NCBI GenBank assembly: GCA_019925095.2
Contig: CM034406.1
Location: forward strand, 9,861,388-9,925,387
DNA from: Dendrolimus kikuchii
Taxonomy: Eukaryota > Arthropoda > Insecta > Lepidoptera > Lasiocampidae
Reading direction: 5' to 3'
Length of the DNA: 64,000 nucleotides
The notes under the pieces are model-generated. The model was not told the DNA's origin, did no database searches, and saw nothing but the letters and a program-made list of their open reading frames with translations. The stretch's first letter is position 1. Every line of letters begins with the position of its first letter. The position numbers and the translations under genes are program-made. Below, one piece after another: positions 54,836-64,000 of this stretch.

Positions 54836-57800
54836 GAAAGGATTTAAATTACACTCGACATAGTGCTGGCTTATAACCCCAGTTAACACTTAGGATACAT
54901 TTTATCTTGACAAATGACGTAGTTTCTTTTAAATAGACGGATTAGCAAAATAGATGGCGCTGTAATCACGATTTTTCACTCACAAAATATTCCTACATTG
55001 TAATAACCAACATGTCATTCATTTTAATACTTCTAATCAGGTTGGCTTCGACTCGCCTCTATGTTTTGCTGGGCAGTTGTGTAGCCTATAAATATATGGA
55101 TTTAGTTTCTTTGTTATTACTATATGTAAAAAAACGAATTAAGTTTTTGTGCAAGCAAAATAAAGTTGCTGACCACGGACCAAACTCTAGTTAATATTAT
55201 AAATACGAATTTGAGTTTGAGACGTTTTCACGCCTTACCACGCAACAGATCGTCACCAATACATACACATTATCAGGGGTAGATAAAGACACAGCGTACC
55301 TTATAGTACTGATCCCGAGGTACAGATGACTATAACCTAAAAGATGGCGCTGCAATCGCGCTTTATTGACACCACCGTTGTAATGCGCTAACAAATACAT
55401 CGTTATAGCAACGACAATGACAATTTTGATGTGTTGCTCTCATGGTTAGTACCAACTTCGCTAGATGTCGTTACGGATCTTTATGTTACTTGAATTAAAA
55501 ATTAAAGTCGAAATTTTAAGAATTATAACATGCTCACTTCCTGACATAGATGACATATTCCTTGTGTGGGATATGAGTCCTACGCAGAGTTTTAGTTTAA
55601 ACAAGCGGTACTAATTGGTAAGCAGAGAAAACAGGGTGAGCGAATAAACAATAGGTTAATAAAATATTTAAAAATACTTTTCTAAAACATGCCAGTGCCT
55701 TATTTAATCTAAACGCAGATTTTAACACCTTGTTTATGCGAGCGAAGCCGCGGCTGAAAGTTAGTCTATAATAAATCGGCTACATACATATCAGTTTATA
55801 CACAGTCAAAGTTTTCGTAGATGGCATCCACGGTTTTTGTCATATGGCTATGAAATCTTAAACTCAACCATATATCAAACTATACTACTCGATGATAAAT
55901 TTTCATTGCGTGGTATACATATTGTATTCTAAGATCATTGAATTTTTTCAAAATTTGCAGCTTCATAGTTTGAGACGGGAAGGAATACTCTTTTTATGAA
56001 TGAGAATGTATATATCTTTTGATATCTATATCCATTCTCCACCTATTAACTTAAATTAAAAAGTCACTTAAGAGACATCGTTATATTTAAACCATGGAAA
56101 TGAACAACGACTTTGTAAGGGTTCAGTTTTTGACAAAATTAGAAATAAAAAATAATTTACTGATAATAGAAATTTATAAGTTACATAATTGACAAAAACA
56201 AATACATACATGATTACATAACTACTACACACAGATTAATGTTAATATCATAATTAACTATACATATTATGATATTTTAATAACATAAACTTAAACTAAG
56301 CAATCATTTCATAATTTAAACCAAACATAAGGTCCTTCAACATAAATACACTTCATTTGATTAAGATACAGTTGATTACAAATCGTAAGGAATGATTATA
56401 ATACTTTTTTTTTAACAATTTTACATTTTGTTTTGGTACACAAATAAAAAAATCATTTGTATTACAAATTAAAGGTGGTGTAGTATTTTTTTTTGTTTCT
56501 CTAAATCGGGTTTGCACTTGTATATTTATGTTTATTTTTTATTACATATATTATATATACAATAAGAAAGAACATAAAAAAGTCATAAATTGATATTGAA
56601 CTAGGCACAGTAGTTCAACTAACTTAGACTTGAGATGATAAAATCTGTCCAAATTAAAAAGTATTTTCGAATGAACAAAGCGTCACAGGGCTGCGCGACT
56701 TCTACATAGTATTTTTATTCTAGTCTGATTACCGGTTTAGGATGGACTTTAGTCTCCAATCCTATAAAAGTGAGGATACCCAAGCCCAGTGATGGTATCT
56801 TGGGTATTGATATTTTTTAATAAAATTCGAACTAAATATTGAATAAGAAATAATAAGGTCAGTCACAAAGATATTTTTAATAACTGGACTAAAGTCTTGC
56901 TGCCCATCTGAAAGTGTTACCGACTATGAACATTTGGAAACTTCGAGGTGTTACCAACATTTTGTTGGTCTCGAAAGAATTTTATGAAAATCCACATAAT
57001 AGTGCTCTGAGAGAATTTATTGCAAACCTCTGGGATGCGCAGATGAATTTTTTTAGAACAGTTGCGTATACAAACGTAATGCCAGATGTAAATGGGGTCA
57101 AATTGATGGCGAACTACCAGCATGTAAGAAGGACGAAGGACCAATTTGTATACTTCCTTTATAAATGATAGAAAATGGTAAAGAGATTAGGAGTATATAC
57201 CATACTCTGCAAACCCAAGCATTTTCAGAATATGGTATATACTCAATGCACCTGGTCCAGGTGATTAAGCTGAGAAGTCCAAACCATCGCTAAATTTTCA
57301 CACACATGCACAGTATACTTTTTCAAATGAAAACACTTAAAAAACGTGGAATAAACCTATCCTTGTAAAATTGTATATCAAAACACTTACAACTATTATT
57401 CGGCCAATCAGAAGTGCTTTGGTCGAAATCGGAATTCTTTTTCGAAATGCATGGCGTTTTAGAAATGCAATGTAAGACCTATGGTATTTAGCACCGCAGT
57501 ATCTTAGAGATTATTTAATAAACCCATTTTAAGAAAACTAACTTATAATTCTATTTTTTTTTTGTAAACCATATTTTTTTATTAGTGGGGCAAATTATAA
57601 AATGGCTGATATTCAGCAGGTTGTATTTAAAAACATAAATCAATCAAAAATCATTAGTTCCAGTTTTTATTAAAACATGAAAAACTTGAGGTTTATAAAA
57701 ATTGTATTAAATAATGCATTAAATTAAGAACATGCATCTTTGTTACCATTACTACATTTACATGTCGATCATGTTTTCGGCCAAAATACTAGGCAAGTTA

Positions 57801-58279
57801 ACTACTTCTATCATGTTGCAGGGAAATATTGATTTTTGTACAATCATGTGTTTCCATCTCACTCACTCACTAACACTGCGAGTGCATTTGGCAATTTGAT
57901 TGAGAGTGAAAGAGATGAGTAATGATGGGTTGTTTGATGATATTTTACATGTCATCGCTTTGCTTCAATAATTTGTTGTCCCGTAAATTATTTTTTTAAA
58001 GAGTTGTTTAACTTGCAGAACATAATTGTATCAAAAGGAATTTAATTTTTTGCTGTCAAACTCTAAAATATAACAGGTTTTTAGAACTATAAAATCGCAA
58101 ATGGGATTTTAATTATCAAATAAAAAAATATATTTGTGGGACTTATCAGGTTATTAAAGCAAAAAGGCAATGTATTCTGCTGAGATAATATATAAAATTA
58201 CTAACTATTTTATCAATTTGTTATATATTTATAAAAACACCTAAAAAGAAACATACAACCTGCCAAAAATATTAAGAAT

Positions 58280-61238
<2,959 letters not shown>

Positions 61239-64000
61239 TGTTGGTGTAGGCTGATAACAAGAAGTTTGAAGTGTTCAAATTAAATCAATAAATTCATTTT
61301 CTTAAAAACTTTGTAAATAAAACAATGACAATGTGTTATTTGATGTTTCCCATGTTTGTACCCTTTCAAGCATGTATATATAAAGTAAAAAAATCTTAGA
61401 AATCAATTCGTTTACAAACCGAAACCTATATTAAAATTCATTTACTGAAATATATGTTATTTAAATAGATATTTTTAATACATTCTCTGCAAGGTCTATA
61501 CAGTACTTTCAACTAGAAATAACAAACTTATCCCTGGGTTATAAGCTAGTTTTCAGGATTCACATATTTTATATATTAAATAAACATATTTTCCAGTTGG
61601 AAATACCTATTGACAGAATAACTTTAATCTTTGCCACCTGTCTATATGTGGATGAAACTGTAGGCGAATACTAGAACCATTATAAATAAGCAATATGGAG
61701 TAAGAAATTAAAATCAAATTAATAACCTCATAAAAGATATCAAAATAATCACTTTTAAACAAATATGTATTTCTAAATTACCACAGTTTTACACACAGCT
61801 CTCATTTCTGTACATTTTAGTTTTGTATCCTAAGTAGACTTATTTTTTTGGATCAAAGTTGTATGTTTTTTTCAATATCTAAATAACATACTTTCTAAAT
61901 TTCATAAATACTGGTTCATAATAATTACCCGAAGGCCTAAAATGGCATCAAACCAAAAACTGAGTTATTAACTTATTTACAAACTTAAGAATTTGTGCAT
62001 GTCAAAAACAAATCATAGCAATATACTTAAAGACCACTTTAGATTACTTACAAAACACTGATAATTATTGATAAAAATATATCTGATCATAAGGGCCAGA
62101 ATTATATCCAAATATATTTTTCAATTCTAGTAATTAATTTAAAAATATCTTTGAATAATAATACTCAGAATAATCATGAATAGTAAATTTAAATAGAAAT
62201 AAAGCATTCACCACTGACTTTGTGACTCACCATAAAACACATGGCTCCTTGAATAAAACTTTAATTAATTTCAATTTTCATAAAGTGTTAGTATATAAAG
62301 GGCAAAAGACACATAGTAATGGTGAATAGTAAGTACATCCTATGTACCTAGATTATGATCACAGCTGAGAAAGCCGAGATTTTTTTTTTATAAAGTTTAT
62401 GAGCTTTTTATAGCAAAAATCTTACTTCATTAATGATTTCAAAAATTCAATCATGTGGAACAAAATAAATCGGCTGCCTGGATTAAACTGAAACTCTGTA
62501 GGGTTTCTGTGGGTATATTTAACTGTAAAAAGCACACTTAACACTGGTGGTTTCTTCAATATTGCTGATTAGGCACTTGAATTTTCAAAAACTTTAAAAT
62601 ATTAAAAAAAAAAATTTTTTAATCCATGACTATTCCTTGTAGAAAATTCATTAAAACTTTTTGAAACTCACTTTCAACTTTTTGTATGATTATTGGTTGC
62701 TGAGATATTGATAATCAAAAGCAAAATGATCCTTCTCCATTTAGAGACCAATATTTCAGTGAGAAGTGCTCATATTGAGGTTTTCAAAATCAAAAGAAAA
62801 TGAAGCTGAATAAACAAGTAATCCAATCCATATGGAGGTTGTCACGATTTTTTTTTACTACAAGTCCATAGACCAAAAACATAAATTTCATATTTTTTTT
62901 GTGGTTTTCTCAAGATTACTCAGAAAAAAAACTTGAAATTCAGATCAAGAAACTAAACACTTGGAGCTACAATTTGCTTTTTTTTTAATTTTCTGTATGG
63001 CCATATTTCTTCCCAAGTTACCAAGTTACAGCCTGTTGTAAATCACACAAAAGTTTGGATAATTTTTGCTCCCTTAATTTTTTGTGTAATTAGCTGTAGT
63101 ATTGTAATAGCTACTATAGAGGTGGGAAACATCCAAGGATGCAGGTTCAAATCCTAGCCAGAATCCATGCAACACTTAGGGAGTTTTCTGATCTAATGTA
63201 CATATTGTTACAATTACCACATCCTAACAATGGTGAAGGAAAACACCATGATGAAACCTACACAACAAGATAACTAATATGTCAAACCTAGCGAAGCTGC
63301 CTTGGACAAGGGAAGAAGATGGAAGATATATTATCCGTTTCCCTATGATGGAAGGCTTGCACCCAGCAATGAGACTTTTATGTTCTGTTATTATTATATA
63401 CATTAATTTTAAATGTGAATGTTAATAACAATGTCGCATCACAAATAATGCTTTAAATCCATCGTCGTCTGTGTGAAATTGTCATTAACATTATCCCAAA
63501 TAGGATCAGCAGCGAGCAGTGTGGATAAAGATGAGAATAAAAAAAATATTTTTTTATTATTTTCAACTTAGAATAGGACCTATTATAATCAATCATTTGA
63601 TTTGTATCCTTCTAGACTTACCACCTCTATGGAGGCCTGATTACAGCTATAATTAAAACATTCTTATATCTAAGTACCATTTACAATTATATGAAAATCA
63701 AGTATACAGATTTTTTAATGACTTACTATACTTATATTATATCTAACTAAATCATACAATATGTGTATATATACACCTACTACTACCTACTTTTGATGAG
63801 ATATATTCTGCAAGTTATTATATAAAAAAATTAGCTACCACAACACCTCAACAATATTCAAGTGCAAGGAATTGCTCGAGATTCTGTTTCCATGAAGTAT
63901 AGTATTTTACAGAAAGAGTTGAAACAAAGAAACATTATATTATTATACAATGAATTGGAAAACTAACACATTTAAATTTTAGGTATATGTGGCAGATATA
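61239..64000. other. Upstream region / 5' UTR intron of sqh
   Basis: 61239-61250 is the 5' UTR stub next to the ATG. Beyond the acceptor at 61251-61252 the sequence is AT-rich and non-coding; I cannot place the first exon or promoter, which may lie beyond the window. Contains one SINE T copy. Confidence 0.5.
63088..63385 (+). repeat. tRNA-derived SINE family T, long copy
   Basis: TGTAGTATTGTAATAGCTAC, GCAGGTTCAAATCCTAGCC (B-box), AATGGTGAAGGAAAACACCA, GGAAGGCTTGCACCCAGCAA. Shows the full body and the CCCAGCA(A/G)TGAGAC-like tail common in lepidopteran SINEs. Confidence 0.75.

Larger units (their letters stand above)
50942..58279. other. Intergenic region between the GMC gene and sqh
   Basis: 3' flank of GMC on the left and 3' flank of sqh on the right (the genes converge). 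51040-51480 is moderately GC-rich without a match I know. 55190-55770 has transposon-like features (ends GCGAGCGAAGCCGCGGCTGAAAGTTAGT-like). 55780-58270 is AT-rich; an 84-codon frame at 56914 shows no family features. Recognised repeats are listed separately. Confidence 0.5.

Noticed and set aside
56914..57168. 84-codon plus-strand frame
   Set aside because: No family features; an equally long frame runs on the other strand.

Overview
The window looks like nuclear DNA from a moth or butterfly (Lepidoptera). It is AT-rich, has small exons with GT..AG introns, carries long TA microsatellites, and is packed with repeat families of lepidopteran type: Jockey-like and RTE-like LINE fragments, tRNA-derived SINEs, Helitron-like ends closing in CTAGT, MITEs and a BEL/Pao LTR element. 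The encoded proteins are insect-like. I joined exons by hand; every junction reported below uses GT..AG and keeps the reading frame.

Layout, left to right. 614-9272 (-): mRpL44, six exons, a mitochondrial ribosomal protein of 322 aa; its large second intron holds a 3.3 kb hAT-type element (8-bp target duplication) with a Jockey-like LINE inside. 11068-20002 (-): an unrecognised, basic, low-complexity protein gene of at least 12 exons (1,103 aa assembled; 5' end not found). One of its introns holds a transposase C-terminal relic followed by a textbook histone-type 3' stem-loop. 20003-23227: repeat-rich gap. 23228-26602 (+): a small three-exon gene of 133 aa, possibly a ciliary protein. 26603-33512: no gene seen; it holds a large inverted repeat with a palindromic MITE in its loop, SINEs, and a LINE relic split by a MITE. 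33513-50941 (+): a complete eleven-exon GMC oxidoreductase of 602 aa; its 6.9 kb intron 8 holds a nested stack (LINE split by a 6.1 kb inverted-repeat element that carries a mariner relic and a BEL/Pao element with an internally deleted polyprotein ORF). 50942-58279: repeats only. 58280-61238 (-): sqh, the non-muscle myosin regulatory light chain, three coding exons, 174 aa. 61239-64000: upstream (5' UTR intron) sequence with a SINE.

The five host genes are functionally unrelated (mitochondrial translation, unknown, possible cilium, FAD redox, cytoskeleton), as expected of a eukaryotic chromosome; there is no operon logic. The strongest material for follow-up is the nested transposon stack in the GMC intron, the in-frame-deleted BEL polyprotein, the orphan histone stem-loop, the long inverted repeat at 28.4-29.9 kb, and the two unrecognised or weakly recognised genes.
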